Shown: positions 7,486 through 13,471 of the stretch, in pieces
Layout: each line of letters starts with the position of its first letter
Numbering within the stretch: the stretch's first letter is position 1
Source of the DNA: Firmicutes bacterium UBA1764
GTDB taxonomy: Bacteria; Bacillota; Clostridia; Peptostreptococcales; Anaerovoracaceae
Direction: 5' to 3'
DNA length: 13,471 bases
NCBI GenBank assembly: GCA_002315535.1
Contig: DCHA01000021.1
Coordinates: 1-13,471, forward strand
Translations under genes and position numbers: made by a program
Notes under the pieces: generated by a model
What the model was told of the DNA's origin: nothing
The model's database searches: none
The model's input: only the letters and a program-made list of their open reading frames with translations

Positions 7486-8003
7486 TAGTCTTGCTTTATT
7501 GGTTTTGTTTTGAATTTGTTTAATACCAGAGTTGCGATTATTCCGATTCCTATACCTGTTGCGAGTCCGGAAACCAGCAATACAGGATAATAGTAAAGGA
7601 CGTTTGTGGTTTCCATCGCAAGGCATGCAACGATGAGCTGGCCCACGTTGTGGGCAACGCCCCCGGCCATGGATACACCCACTATGCTGAACAGATTTGT
7701 CTTTTTAAGCAGAGTCATAACGATGAAGCTTAGAATGGCTCCGGCAAGGCTGTAAAGCGCAGAGAAAACTGATCCAAAGAGCAGAGCTGACAAAAGCACT
7801 CTGACAACGTTTACAGGCAGTGCCCATTTCCATCCGAGCTTATACAGTGCGATAACAATTACGATATTCGCAACGCCAAGCTTGATGCCCGGAGCGGCAA
7901 CGCTTATAGGAATCAGGAATTCGATATAGCCAAAGATGATAGCCAAGGCTGACAGAAGGGCGGCGGTAGCTATTTTTTTTGTTGATTTAGTAGCTGACTG
8001 CAT
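7485..8003 (-). CDS. Gx transporter family / heptaprenyl diphosphate synthase component I-like membrane protein
   Basis: This 172-residue integral membrane protein matches the Hpre_diP_synt_I (Gx transporter) family. It has about five to six hydrophobic segments. The conserved motifs are APGIKLGVANIVIV, just after the first membrane segment, and GGVAHNVGQL in the middle. Despite the historic name, the family looks like a small S-component-type transporter rather than a prenyl synthase; the substrate is unknown. ATG at 8003 is chosen because AGGAGGG (8009-8015, read on the - strand) lies five bases before it; the frame is open further upstream but has no such site. It overlaps the preceding NusG-II gene by 17 bases, and the two are surely co-transcribed. 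In Firmicutes this family is often found near ApbE, NusG-II proteins and Rnf, as here. Its stop reaches into the shared terminator. Confidence 0.85.
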   Translation of the reverse strand: MQSATKSTKKIATAALLSALAIIFGYIEFLIPISVAAPGIKLGVANIVIVIALYKLGWKWALPVNVVRVLLSALLFGSVFSALYSLAGAILSFIVMTLLKKTNLFSIVGVSMAGGVAHNVGQLIVACLAMETTNVLYYYPVLLVSGLATGIGIGIIATLVLNKFKTKPIKQD

Positions 8004-8358
8004 CAAGTCCCTCCTCTCCTCCGATAATGCGAACGGCAAGCTTGTGAGGCAGACAAAGGATGATTTGTCCTTCTTTGCTGATCGCTCCGAAATTCAGACA
8101 ATCCTTGTTTGGGCAGTCTGCGGAAATAACACGCACTTGTCCACTTTTAACCTGAATGGTATTATATCCATGTTCAGTTTCGATAATATATTCGGCATCG
8201 GTATCCAGATTGTGAACCTCTGTAACCTCTCCGCCTATGCTGATTTCAATCTGAGCATTGTCACTGGCAGGCTTGCGCAGCAAAATAAACCCAAGCACCG
8301 AAAGCGCCAGAATTATAATAAACAGTATTAAATCTGCCTTTTTAAAATACTTACTCAT
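7987..8358 (-). CDS. Membrane-anchored NusG domain II-containing protein
   Basis: This 123-residue protein has a short basic N-terminus (MSKYFKKAD), one membrane segment (about residues 9-28) and an outward-facing domain of the NusG_II type. Despite the name it is not a transcription factor. The diagnostic region is ADCPNKDCLNFGAISKEG followed by IILCLPHKLAVRI, with three conserved cysteines (CxxxxC and CLPHK) that could form a disulfide or bind a cofactor. ATG 8358 is chosen because it gives the anchor its normal shape; the frame stays open upstream, but that part has no family features. No Shine-Dalgarno is seen before it. Its start codon shares bases with the start of the divergent apbE. 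From memory, and not checked, the flavin-based extracellular electron transfer locus of Listeria includes a NusG-II-type protein and a Gx-type membrane protein (EetA/EetB), so an electron-transfer role is plausible but unproven. Confidence 0.82.
   Translation of the reverse strand: MSKYFKKADLILFIIILALSVLGFILLRKPASDNAQIEISIGGEVTEVHNLDTDAEYIIETEHGYNTIQVKSGQVRVISADCPNKDCLNFGAISKEGQIILCLPHKLAVRIIGGEEGLDAVSY
8343..8348 (+). promoter_or_regulatory. Possible -10 element for apbE
   Basis: TAAAAT (five of six matches to TATAAT) ends eight bases before ATG 8357. That is exactly the spacing of the TATAAT before the lipoprotein gene at 4062. Transcription would start about two bases before the ATG, giving a nearly leaderless mRNA, in line with the lack of a Shine-Dalgarno. 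No -35 box is visible. The evidence is weak. Confidence 0.25.
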
Positions 8359-9298
8359 GAAAAAAATTCTGCTAACAATTTTATTATGTCTCGTTATTAT
8401 AACACAGACCGGCTGCGGCATGAATAGCAAGGGGGCTGCTTCTTCTAATGAATATTCCTTCGGAGAAGACTGGCTTTTGAACACCTATTGCTATATCAAG
8501 ACCTATGAGGCCGGAGATGAGGATATCATCAAGGCTGCTTTCAGCCTTGCAAGGCAGTACGAAAACAAGCTTTCCAGAACCATCGAAAGCTCTGAAATTT
8601 GCACAGGGAATTATTCCGAGGATACAAAGACTCTTGTTGACCGCGCTTTAAGCTTTGAAGAGGAGAGCGGCGGCAAGTTCTGTGTGCATCTTGGGTCTGT
8701 TTCTGCTCTGTGGGATTTTAGCGGTGATCCTCGCGTGCCTGAACTCTACGAAATCGAAGAGGCATTGGCTTTGCAAACCCTGGACCTTGGCGCAATTGCA
8801 AAAGGCTATATCGCAGACAGGGTGGCAGAGTATTTGAAATCCGAGGGCGTAAAGACCGCCATAATTTCACTTGGGGGAAATGTATTTTGCCTTGGTGAAA
8901 AGCAAAACGGCTCAAAGTGGCAGGTTGGCGTTGAAAAGCCTTTCTCTGATAATGGAGGCGCACTTGAGACTAGAGAGCAGGTCGGAAGCATTATGCTTGG
9001 GGCAGACAGCTCAGTTGTAACATCCGGTATCTATGAACGCTGTTTTACTGATGAAAACGGCAATTTCTATCATCATATTCTTGACTCAAAAACCGGCTAT
9101 CCATGTGAAAGTGACATAGTGTCGGCAACGATAGTAGGGGAAAGCTCCTGCGACTGCGACGCACTCGCGACTATCGCTGTGATTCTCGGATCTGAGAAGG
9201 CCCCGGCATTTATTGAGGGCAAAGGGTATGAGTATCTTCTTATTCTTGAAAATGGCCAACTGATAGTCTCTTCAGGCCTAAATTTCGTTGAAAATTAA
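8357..9298 (+). CDS. apbE: FAD:protein FMN transferase (ApbE-type lipoprotein)
   Basis: ApbE moves FMN from FAD onto a threonine of target proteins on the outer face of the membrane, forming the covalent flavins of Rnf and Nqr subunits. The 313-residue protein starts with a lipoprotein signal, MKK plus a hydrophobic core ending at Cys20 (ITQTGC). Gln at -3 is unusual for a lipobox. Family motifs are all present: DLGAIAKGYIADR (143-155) and SLGGNV for FAD binding, then HHILDSKTGYP (from His239). DCDALAT (Asp268, Thr272) supplies the Mg2+ ligands. The frame is open back to a TTG at 8258, but ATG 8357 gives the proper signal peptide. No Shine-Dalgarno is seen. Its likely clients, RnfD and RnfG, are encoded just downstream and both carry the flavinylation motif. 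No strong terminator follows. Confidence 0.95.
   Translation: MKKILLTILLCLVIITQTGCGMNSKGAASSNEYSFGEDWLLNTYCYIKTYEAGDEDIIKAAFSLARQYENKLSRTIESSEICTGNYSEDTKTLVDRALSFEEESGGKFCVHLGSVSALWDFSGDPRVPELYEIEEALALQTLDLGAIAKGYIADRVAEYLKSEGVKTAIISLGGNVFCLGEKQNGSKWQVGVEKPFSDNGGALETREQVGSIMLGADSSVVTSGIYERCFTDENGNFYHHILDSKTGYPCESDIVSATIVGESSCDCDALATIAVILGSEKAPAFIEGKGYEYLLILENGQLIVSSGLNFVEN
8396..8401 (-). promoter_or_regulatory. Possible extended -10 promoter for the NusG-II/Gx operon
   Basis: Read on the - strand, TGTTATAAT is a full extended -10 element lying inside the signal-peptide codons of apbE. It predicts a start near 8389 and a leader of about 31 bases to ATG 8358. The -35 position reads TTCATG, a poor match. 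Since the two divergent genes have no gap, the promoter for the - strand must lie within apbE, which fits this site. Confidence 0.35.
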
Positions 9299-9315
9299 AC
9301 ATTTTTGACAATTGT

Positions 9316-9333
9316 TTGTTGAATCTTTAACAA
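9316..9333. promoter_or_regulatory. Rex (redox-sensing repressor) operator candidate
   Basis: TTGTTGA-ATCT-TTAACAA matches the clostridial Rex consensus TTGTTAA-N4-TTAACAA at 13 of the 14 specified positions; the one difference is G for A at 9321. The outer bases extend the symmetry (GTTTGTT 9314-9320 with AACAAAC 9329-9335). It covers the predicted -35 box of the rnf promoter, where a bound repressor would block RNA polymerase. Rex leaves DNA when NADH rises, so this ties rnf expression to the NADH/NAD+ ratio. The rex gene is not in the window. Confidence 0.7.
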
Positions 9334-9347
9334 ACTTATTGTACAAT
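9319..9347 (+). promoter_or_regulatory. Predicted promoter of the rnf operon
   Basis: A -35 box TTGAAT (9319-9324) and a -10 box TACAAT (9342-9347) are separated by the ideal 17 bases, with a start expected near 9354. The -10 lies inside a perfect 12-base palindrome, TATTGTACAATA (9337-9348). A perfect TTGACA occurs upstream at 9305-9310, but only a poor -10 (TAACAA at 9328) stands at 17 bases from it. The gap from 9299 to 9456 is the longest intergenic stretch in the window, as expected for the control region of a highly expressed operon. Confidence 0.65.
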
Positions 9348-9355
9348 ATTAGATG

Positions 9356-9421
9356 GCGGATTTTTCCGCTGTATTTTTGCGTGCGGTTGCAAGGCATGCA
9401 AGAATATTGGGCAAAAGCCCA
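9356..9421 (+). other. Structured 5' leader of the rnf mRNA: three short hairpins
   Basis: Three small stem-loops lie between the predicted start (about 9354) and the ribosome binding site. They are GCGGA-TTTT-TCCGC (9356-9369), followed by a T-rich stretch, TTGCA-AGGCA-TGCAA (9387-9401), and TGGGC-AAAA-GCCCA (9408-9421). Each stem has five perfect pairs. The first could act as a weak terminator for apbE read-through or simply protect the 5' end. I do not recognise a known riboswitch class. Confidence 0.4.
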
Positions 9422-9456
9422 GCTATTATTCATTTATTGTTTTAAGGAGAAAAGCA

Positions 9457-10827
9457 ATGAGTTCAGGAAAACATCTGAAGGGCATTCATGTTGACCATTG
9501 CAAGAACACAGCAGGCCAGGCCATTATTCCTATGACCTTACCTGAAAAGGTGTTTATTCCAATGTCTCAGCATATAGGTGCTCCTTGCCAACCGGTGGTT
9601 GCCGTAGGTGATCATGTCAAGGTTGGCCAGCTCATAGGAGACAATGCAGCTCCTATGTGTGCCCCGATTCACTCCAGTGTTTCGGGCGAAGTTGTTGCCA
9701 TTGAGAAGTTTATGACTTCCTTTGGTCGTGTGGACACAAATGTGATTATCCAGGTTGATGGCAAGCAAGAAATTGCAGAAACAGTTAAGCCTCCTGTAGT
9801 AACAGACAAGGCTAGCTTCCTTGCAGCAGTTCGTGCAAGCGGTCTTGTAGGCCTGGGTGGTGCATCATTCCCAACACACATCAAGTACAATCCGGCAAAT
9901 CCGGATGCTGTTGACACTCTCGTTGTTAACGGCGCAGAATGCGAACCTTACATTACAGTAGACCACATGACTATGGTTGCTCATGCAAAGGAAATCGTAG
10001 AAGGTTGCAAGAATATCATGAAGTATCTTAACTTAAAGAAGACTATCATTGGTATTGAAAGCAACAAGCCTGATGCAATCAAGGCATTTAATGATATTCT
10101 CTCCGGCGAAAGCGATATCAGCGTATTTGAACTTCGTCAGGTATACCCACAGGGTGCTGAGAGAGTTATTATTTACGAATGCACCGGACGTCACCTCATC
10201 GCAGGTAAGCTTCCTGCAGACGTTGGTGTTATCGTATCAAACTGCACAACAGTTCTGAAGCTCCAGGAATTCCTTGCAACAGGTATGCCTCTTGTTAACA
10301 AGAGTCTTACAGTTGACGGAAACATCGTTGCAAAGCCACAGAATGTTGAAGTTCCTCTCGGAACAAAGGTACATGACGTTATCGAGTTCTGCGGTGGCCT
10401 CACAGGCGAAGCAGGAAAGATTCTCTTCGGTGGTCCGATGATGGGTAAAGCGCTTCCATCAGATGACTTCGCTGTAACAAAGGGTAACAATGCTATCCTT
10501 TGCTTCGACAAGGATTTTGCACAGCAGCACGAAGAAACCGCATGCATCAGCTGCGGACGTTGTGTTCGTGGTTGCCCGATGAATCTTATGCCGGCTAAGC
10601 TCTCCAGAGCATATAAGCATAAGGACGTTGAGCTTCTCAATAAATATAATGTAATGTCCTGCATGGATTGCGGTTGCTGCGCATATTCTTGCCCTGCAAG
10701 AAAGCAGCTTAACTTCGAAATTAAGCAGGCAAAGGGCCTTGTAATGGCAGCAAACGCAGCTGCAAAGGCAAAGGCCGAAGCTAAGGCAGCTAAAGAAGCT
10801 GCAGCTAAGGAAGGAGGAAATAACTAA
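9457..10827 (+). CDS. rnfC: Electron transport complex subunit RnfC
   Basis: RnfC is the membrane-associated cytosolic subunit of the Rnf complex. It carries FMN and two [4Fe-4S] clusters and handles the NAD(H) side of electron transfer between ferredoxin and NAD+. The 456-residue protein shows the N-terminal barrel-sandwich-like region (CAPIHSSVSGEVVAIE). GLGGASFPTHIK (132-143) and NGAECEPYITVDH follow, from the Nqo1/51-kDa-like FMN and NADH domain. The two cluster motifs are Cys363/366/369/373 in CISCGRCVRGCP and Cys402/405/408/412 in CMDCGCCAYSCP, the second with an extra Cys407. The tail is a short Ala/Lys/Glu-rich helix (about 427-452), much shorter than the long repeats of enterobacterial RnfC. 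AAGGAG at 9444-9449 is seven bases before ATG 9457. It is the first gene of the operon, and its stop overlaps rnfD by one base. Confidence 0.97.
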   Translation: MSSGKHLKGIHVDHCKNTAGQAIIPMTLPEKVFIPMSQHIGAPCQPVVAVGDHVKVGQLIGDNAAPMCAPIHSSVSGEVVAIEKFMTSFGRVDTNVIIQVDGKQEIAETVKPPVVTDKASFLAAVRASGLVGLGGASFPTHIKYNPANPDAVDTLVVNGAECEPYITVDHMTMVAHAKEIVEGCKNIMKYLNLKKTIIGIESNKPDAIKAFNDILSGESDISVFELRQVYPQGAERVIIYECTGRHLIAGKLPADVGVIVSNCTTVLKLQEFLATGMPLVNKSLTVDGNIVAKPQNVEVPLGTKVHDVIEFCGGLTGEAGKILFGGPMMGKALPSDDFAVTKGNNAILCFDKDFAQQHEETACISCGRCVRGCPMNLMPAKLSRAYKHKDVELLNKYNVMSCMDCGCCAYSCPARKQLNFEIKQAKGLVMAANAAAKAKAEAKAAKEAAAKEGGNN

Positions 10828-11798
10828 TGGCTGAAAATAGAACAGGTCTTATCGTTTCTTCTGCTCCTCACGTAGTAAATCCGGTTGATACAACAAGCAT
10901 CATGAGAGATGTAATCATTGCTCTCATTCCTGCACTTATTGTTTCTATCTACGTATTCGGATTCAGAGCTCTGGCACTCACACTTGTTAACGTAGCAGCA
11001 TGCGTTATCTTCGAGTGGGCTTTCCAGAAGTTTATGCACAGAAAACAGACAATCGGCGATTTATCCGCTGCCCTCACAGGACTGATTCTGGCACTCAACA
11101 TGCCATCAACATTCCCGTTCTGGATGGCAATCGTTGGTGACTTCATTGCAATCGTAATCGTAAAGCAGCTCTTTGGTGGACTTGGCGAAAACTTCGCTAA
11201 CCCGGCAATCGTTGCACGTATTGCACTTTTCGTTGGCTTCGCTACAGCAATGACAAATTGGCAGGTTACATCAAAGATGGATCCGGCTATTGTTGCAGCA
11301 GCAGGCGATGCAATGACAGGAGCTACACCTCTTGCACTTTATGCAAAGGGAGCAGAACTTCCTTCAACAATGAGCATGTTCCTCGGAACAATCAACGGCT
11401 CCATGGGTGAAGTTTCCGCAATCGCTCTTATCATCGGAGGTATCTACCTCCTCATCAGAAAAGTTATTACATGGGAAATTCCTGTAAGCTTTATCGCAGT
11501 TGTAGCAATCCTTTCAGCAGCATTCGGCAGAGATCCTCTCTTCGATATTCTTGCCGGAGGCGTAATGCTTGGTGCTATCTTCATGGCAACAGACTATGTA
11601 ACATCACCAATCAACCCTGCAGGAAAGTTAATCTTCGGTGCAGGCTGCGGTGCTATGACAATGCTCATTCGTCAGTTCGGAGCATATCCTGAAGGAGTTT
11701 CCTTCGCTATTCTGCTCATGAACGTTCTTACACCGCACATTGATAACTGGACAAGATCCAAGCTCAATGGTGTAGACAATAAGGGAGGTGCAAAGTAA
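10827..11798 (+). CDS. rnfD: Electron transport complex subunit RnfD
   Basis: RnfD is a polytopic membrane subunit of Rnf, homologous to NqrB, holding covalent FMN and probably part of the ion path. The 323-residue protein opens with the family's cytosolic start SSAPHVVNPVDTTSIMRDV and has about nine to ten membrane segments. TIGDLSAALTGLILALNMP and GENFANPAIVARIALF are conserved. The flavinylation motif is TGATPL, with Thr167 the expected FMN acceptor for ApbE. DYVTSPINPAGKLIFGAGCG is the late conserved block. GGAGG at 10813-10817 precedes ATG 10827, which shares its A with the rnfC stop. The length and all motifs are normal. Confidence 0.97.
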   Translation: MAENRTGLIVSSAPHVVNPVDTTSIMRDVIIALIPALIVSIYVFGFRALALTLVNVAACVIFEWAFQKFMHRKQTIGDLSAALTGLILALNMPSTFPFWMAIVGDFIAIVIVKQLFGGLGENFANPAIVARIALFVGFATAMTNWQVTSKMDPAIVAAAGDAMTGATPLALYAKGAELPSTMSMFLGTINGSMGEVSAIALIIGGIYLLIRKVITWEIPVSFIAVVAILSAAFGRDPLFDILAGGVMLGAIFMATDYVTSPINPAGKLIFGAGCGAMTMLIRQFGAYPEGVSFAILLMNVLTPHIDNWTRSKLNGVDNKGGAK

Positions 11799-12334
11799 TG
11801 AAAGAAAAATTTGCTCCGACCATCGTTCTTGGTGCAATTTGCTTGATCGCTGCTCTTCTTCTTGCAGCAACATATCAGGTAACTGCTCCACAGATTGAAA
11901 AGATTGCTATCGAAAATGCAAACGCAGCACGTTATGAAGTTATGCCTGAGGCTGACGGATTTGAAAAGGTCGACTGCGAAATGATCGAAGGCGTTACAGA
12001 AGTATTCAAGGCAACAAATGATGCCGGAATCGTAATTACTTCTGCTGCTAAGGGATTCGGCGGAGACATCGTTGTTATGACCGCTATCGATCCTAATGGC
12101 AATATCGAAAAAGTTAAAGTAACAGACTGCTCAACAGAAACAGCCGGTCTTGGTTCAAAGACTGCTGATGCTGCTTACACTGATCAGTACACAGGCGCTG
12201 CAACAATCACATCAGGTGAGGGTGAAGGCACTGTTATCAATCCTATCAGTGGTGCAACATACTCCTCAAAGGGCGTATTTAATGCCGTAAGCGCAGCACT
12301 TGAACAGTATGCACAGATTGGAGGTGCTCAATAA
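11798..12334 (+). CDS. rnfG: Electron transport complex subunit RnfG
   Basis: RnfG, homologous to NqrC, has one N-terminal membrane helix (about residues 8-27) and an extracytoplasmic FMN_bind domain. The 178-residue protein carries KGFGGDIVVMTAIDPNGNI and ETAGLGSK, both typical of the domain. The flavinylation site is in NPISGATYSSKGV, with Thr154 the expected covalent FMN acceptor. Because this domain faces outward, it is a natural client of the ApbE lipoprotein encoded upstream. The start overlaps the rnfD stop by one base and is preceded by the strong site AGGGAGGTG (11782-11790). Nothing is missing compared with the family. Confidence 0.97.
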   Translation: MKEKFAPTIVLGAICLIAALLLAATYQVTAPQIEKIAIENANAARYEVMPEADGFEKVDCEMIEGVTEVFKATNDAGIVITSAAKGFGGDIVVMTAIDPNGNIEKVKVTDCSTETAGLGSKTADAAYTDQYTGAATITSGEGEGTVINPISGATYSSKGVFNAVSAALEQYAQIGGAQ

Positions 12335-13020
12335 TGGAAAAGAAGAGCAAACTTTCAATCTTCACTAACGGTTTTATTAAGGAAAACCCAATCCTCGTTT
12401 TAGTACTTGGTACATGCCCAACTCTGGCTGTATCCACACAGGCTGTAAACGGTATCGGTATGGGTCTTGCAGTAGTATTCGTACTAACTTGCTCCAACAT
12501 CCTTATTTCCGCACTGAAGAAAATTATTCCGGATAACGTACGTATCCCTTGCTACATCGTAGTAATCGCTACATTCGTAACCATCGTACAGCTGGTTATT
12601 AAGGGCTTCCTGCCTGCACTTGATAAGGCACTTGGTCTTTATATCCCACTGATTGTAGTTAACTGTATCATTCTTGGTCGTGCCGAAGCATTCGCTAATA
12701 AGAATTCTGTTATCGACTCCGCACTCGACGGACTTGGAATGGGCTTTGGTTATACCATTGCACTTACAATTATGGCCTGCATCAGAGAGCTTCTCGGTAC
12801 AGGAACAATCTTTGGAATCGCTGTAACAGCAAACGTTATCACACCGTTCGGTATCATGGTTCTTGCTCCTGGTGGATTCTTCACCTTCGGCTGCCTCATT
12901 GCTCTTGTAAACTACATTTCAAAGGGCAAGGTAGAGGAAAAGAGAAAGAACAGATGTCTCGGTTGCCCGGGCGCTGCTGCTTGCAACATGTTTGAAGAAG
13001 AAGGAGGCTGTGAAGAATAA
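12334..13020 (+). CDS. rnfE: Electron transport complex subunit RnfE, with a Cys-rich C-terminal tail
   Basis: RnfE (NqrD-like) is a six-helix membrane subunit which, with RnfA, holds an intramembrane [2Fe-2S] cluster between inverted-topology halves. Of the 228 residues, Cys28 in LGTCPTLAVS and Cys111 in VVNCIILGRAEAFA are the conserved cluster ligands. LDGLGMGFGYTIALTIMACIRELLG and APGGFFTFGCLIALVNY continue the family pattern. After the last helix comes a charged cytosol-like stretch (KGKVEEKRKNR), then a short tail with Cys208, Cys211, Cys217 and Cys226, spaced CxxC-x5-C-x8-C. Proteobacterial RnfE lacks such a tail; I believe similar tails occur in some clostridial homologues but cannot check. 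It starts within the rnfG stop (TAATG) and overlaps rnfA by one base. Confidence 0.97.
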   Translation: MEKKSKLSIFTNGFIKENPILVLVLGTCPTLAVSTQAVNGIGMGLAVVFVLTCSNILISALKKIIPDNVRIPCYIVVIATFVTIVQLVIKGFLPALDKALGLYIPLIVVNCIILGRAEAFANKNSVIDSALDGLGMGFGYTIALTIMACIRELLGTGTIFGIAVTANVITPFGIMVLAPGGFFTFGCLIALVNYISKGKVEEKRKNRCLGCPGAAACNMFEEEGGCEE

Positions 13021-13471
13021 TGAAAGAAATGTTAATGATCATCATGGCCGCAGTTCTTGCAAATAACTATGTACTTGTAAGATTCCTCGGTATCTGCCCG
13101 TTCCTTGGTGTATCCAAGAAGCTGGACAGCGCAATGCCAATGAGTATTGCCGTAATTTTCGTAATGGTACTTGCTACTGCTGTTACCTGGCCAATCCAGA
13201 AGCTCCTGCTCGAACCGCTTAACATTGCGTACCTGCAGACAACTGTATTCATCCTCGTAATTGCTGCTCTCGTACAGTTTATCGAGATTTTCCTGAAGAA
13301 GTCTATGCCATCCCTTCACAAGGCTCTTGGTGTTTACCTTCCTCTTATCACAACAAACTGCGCTGTACTCGGCGTTTGCGTAATGAACATTGATAATGGT
13401 TACACATTCATCAACTCCTTACTCAACTCCTTCGGCAGCGGCGTTGGATTCATGCTTGCTATGTTCCTCTT
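13020..13471 (+). CDS. rnfA: Electron transport complex subunit RnfA (3' end outside window)
   Basis: RnfA (NqrE-like) is the partner of RnfE in the membrane core of Rnf. About 150 of the usual roughly 190 residues are visible. LANNYVLVRFLGICPFLGVS carries Cys26, and LPLITTNCAVLGVCVMN carries Cys114; these are the counterparts of the RnfE cysteines that bind the shared [2Fe-2S] cluster. FGSGVGFMLAMFL at the window edge begins the conserved late helix. The start at ATG 13020 overlaps the rnfE stop by one base; the upstream sequence GGAGG (13004-13008) serves as the ribosome binding site. rnfB is expected next, outside the window. Confidence 0.96.
   Translation, partial: MKEMLMIIMAAVLANNYVLVRFLGICPFLGVSKKLDSAMPMSIAVIFVMVLATAVTWPIQKLLLEPLNIAYLQTTVFILVIAALVQFIEIFLKKSMPSLHKALGVYLPLITTNCAVLGVCVMNIDNGYTFINSLLNSFGSGVGFMLAMFL

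Noticed and set aside
7936..8331. 131-residue open frame on the + strand across the NusG-II and Gx genes
   Set aside because: It lies antisense to two recognised genes and has no family features.
8258..8356. Extended N-terminus of apbE from TTG 8258
   Set aside because: It would bury the lipoprotein signal peptide 33 residues inside; ATG 8357 gives a normal export signal.
9305..9310. Perfect TTGACA as the rnf -35 box
   Set aside because: At 17 bases downstream there is only TAACAA, a poor -10; TTGAAT with TACAAT is the better pair, though a secondary promoter remains possible.
9381..9421. Possible known riboswitch in the rnf leader
   Set aside because: The hairpins do not match the conserved core of any riboswitch class I know, including FMN and NAD+ types.
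10191..10664. 157-residue open frame on the - strand within rnfC
   Set aside because: It is antisense to the conserved Fe-S region of rnfC and its translation has no recognisable domain.

Overview
The window looks like a chromosomal segment of an anaerobic Gram-positive bacterium of the class Clostridia. The evidence is an rnfC-D-G-E-A gene order as in clostridial Rnf operons, an LTA-synthase-type enzyme, a stand-alone NifU C-terminal domain protein, three predicted lipoproteins and AGGAGG-type ribosome binding sites. I cannot name the genus. No rRNA, tRNA, insertion sequence, phage gene or CRISPR array is visible, and no stretch over 300 bases lacks a gene.

Region 1 (1-7454, + strand) holds eight tightly packed genes. 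They are the 3' end of nadE, a nicotinate/nicotinamide mononucleotide adenylyltransferase, pncB, an LTA-synthase-family phosphoglycerol transferase, an orphan LivK-like solute-binding lipoprotein, a NifU-domain Fe-S protein, a CapA-family lipoprotein, and an unrecognised 169-residue protein. The first three form the whole Preiss-Handler route from nicotinate to NAD+. The region closes with a strong hairpin terminator (7458-7485) that also serves the converging genes.

Region 2 (7485-8358, - strand) holds a small membrane-anchored NusG-domain-II protein and a Gx-transporter/Hpre_diP_synt_I-type membrane protein, overlapping by 17 bases. Divergent from them, and sharing the bases of the start codon, is an ApbE-type FAD:protein FMN transferase lipoprotein (8357-9298, + strand).

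Region 3 (9299-13471, + strand) is the Rnf operon: a promoter region, then rnfC, rnfD, rnfG, rnfE and the start of rnfA, which runs off the window. The cistrons overlap by one base each. Rnf couples ferredoxin oxidation to NAD+ reduction and ion export. ApbE is expected to attach the covalent FMN groups to the threonines visible in RnfD and RnfG.

The most notable regulatory signal is an 18-base near-perfect match to the Rex operator (9316-9333) across the predicted rnf -35 box. It suggests that the NADH/NAD+ ratio controls the operon. Much of the window therefore concerns making, reducing and sensing NAD, with flavin and Fe-S cofactor supply nearby. No wholly new system is evident. The best candidates for new biology are the unrecognised 169-residue protein, the NusG-II/Gx membrane pair beside ApbE and Rnf, and the cysteine-rich tail of RnfE.
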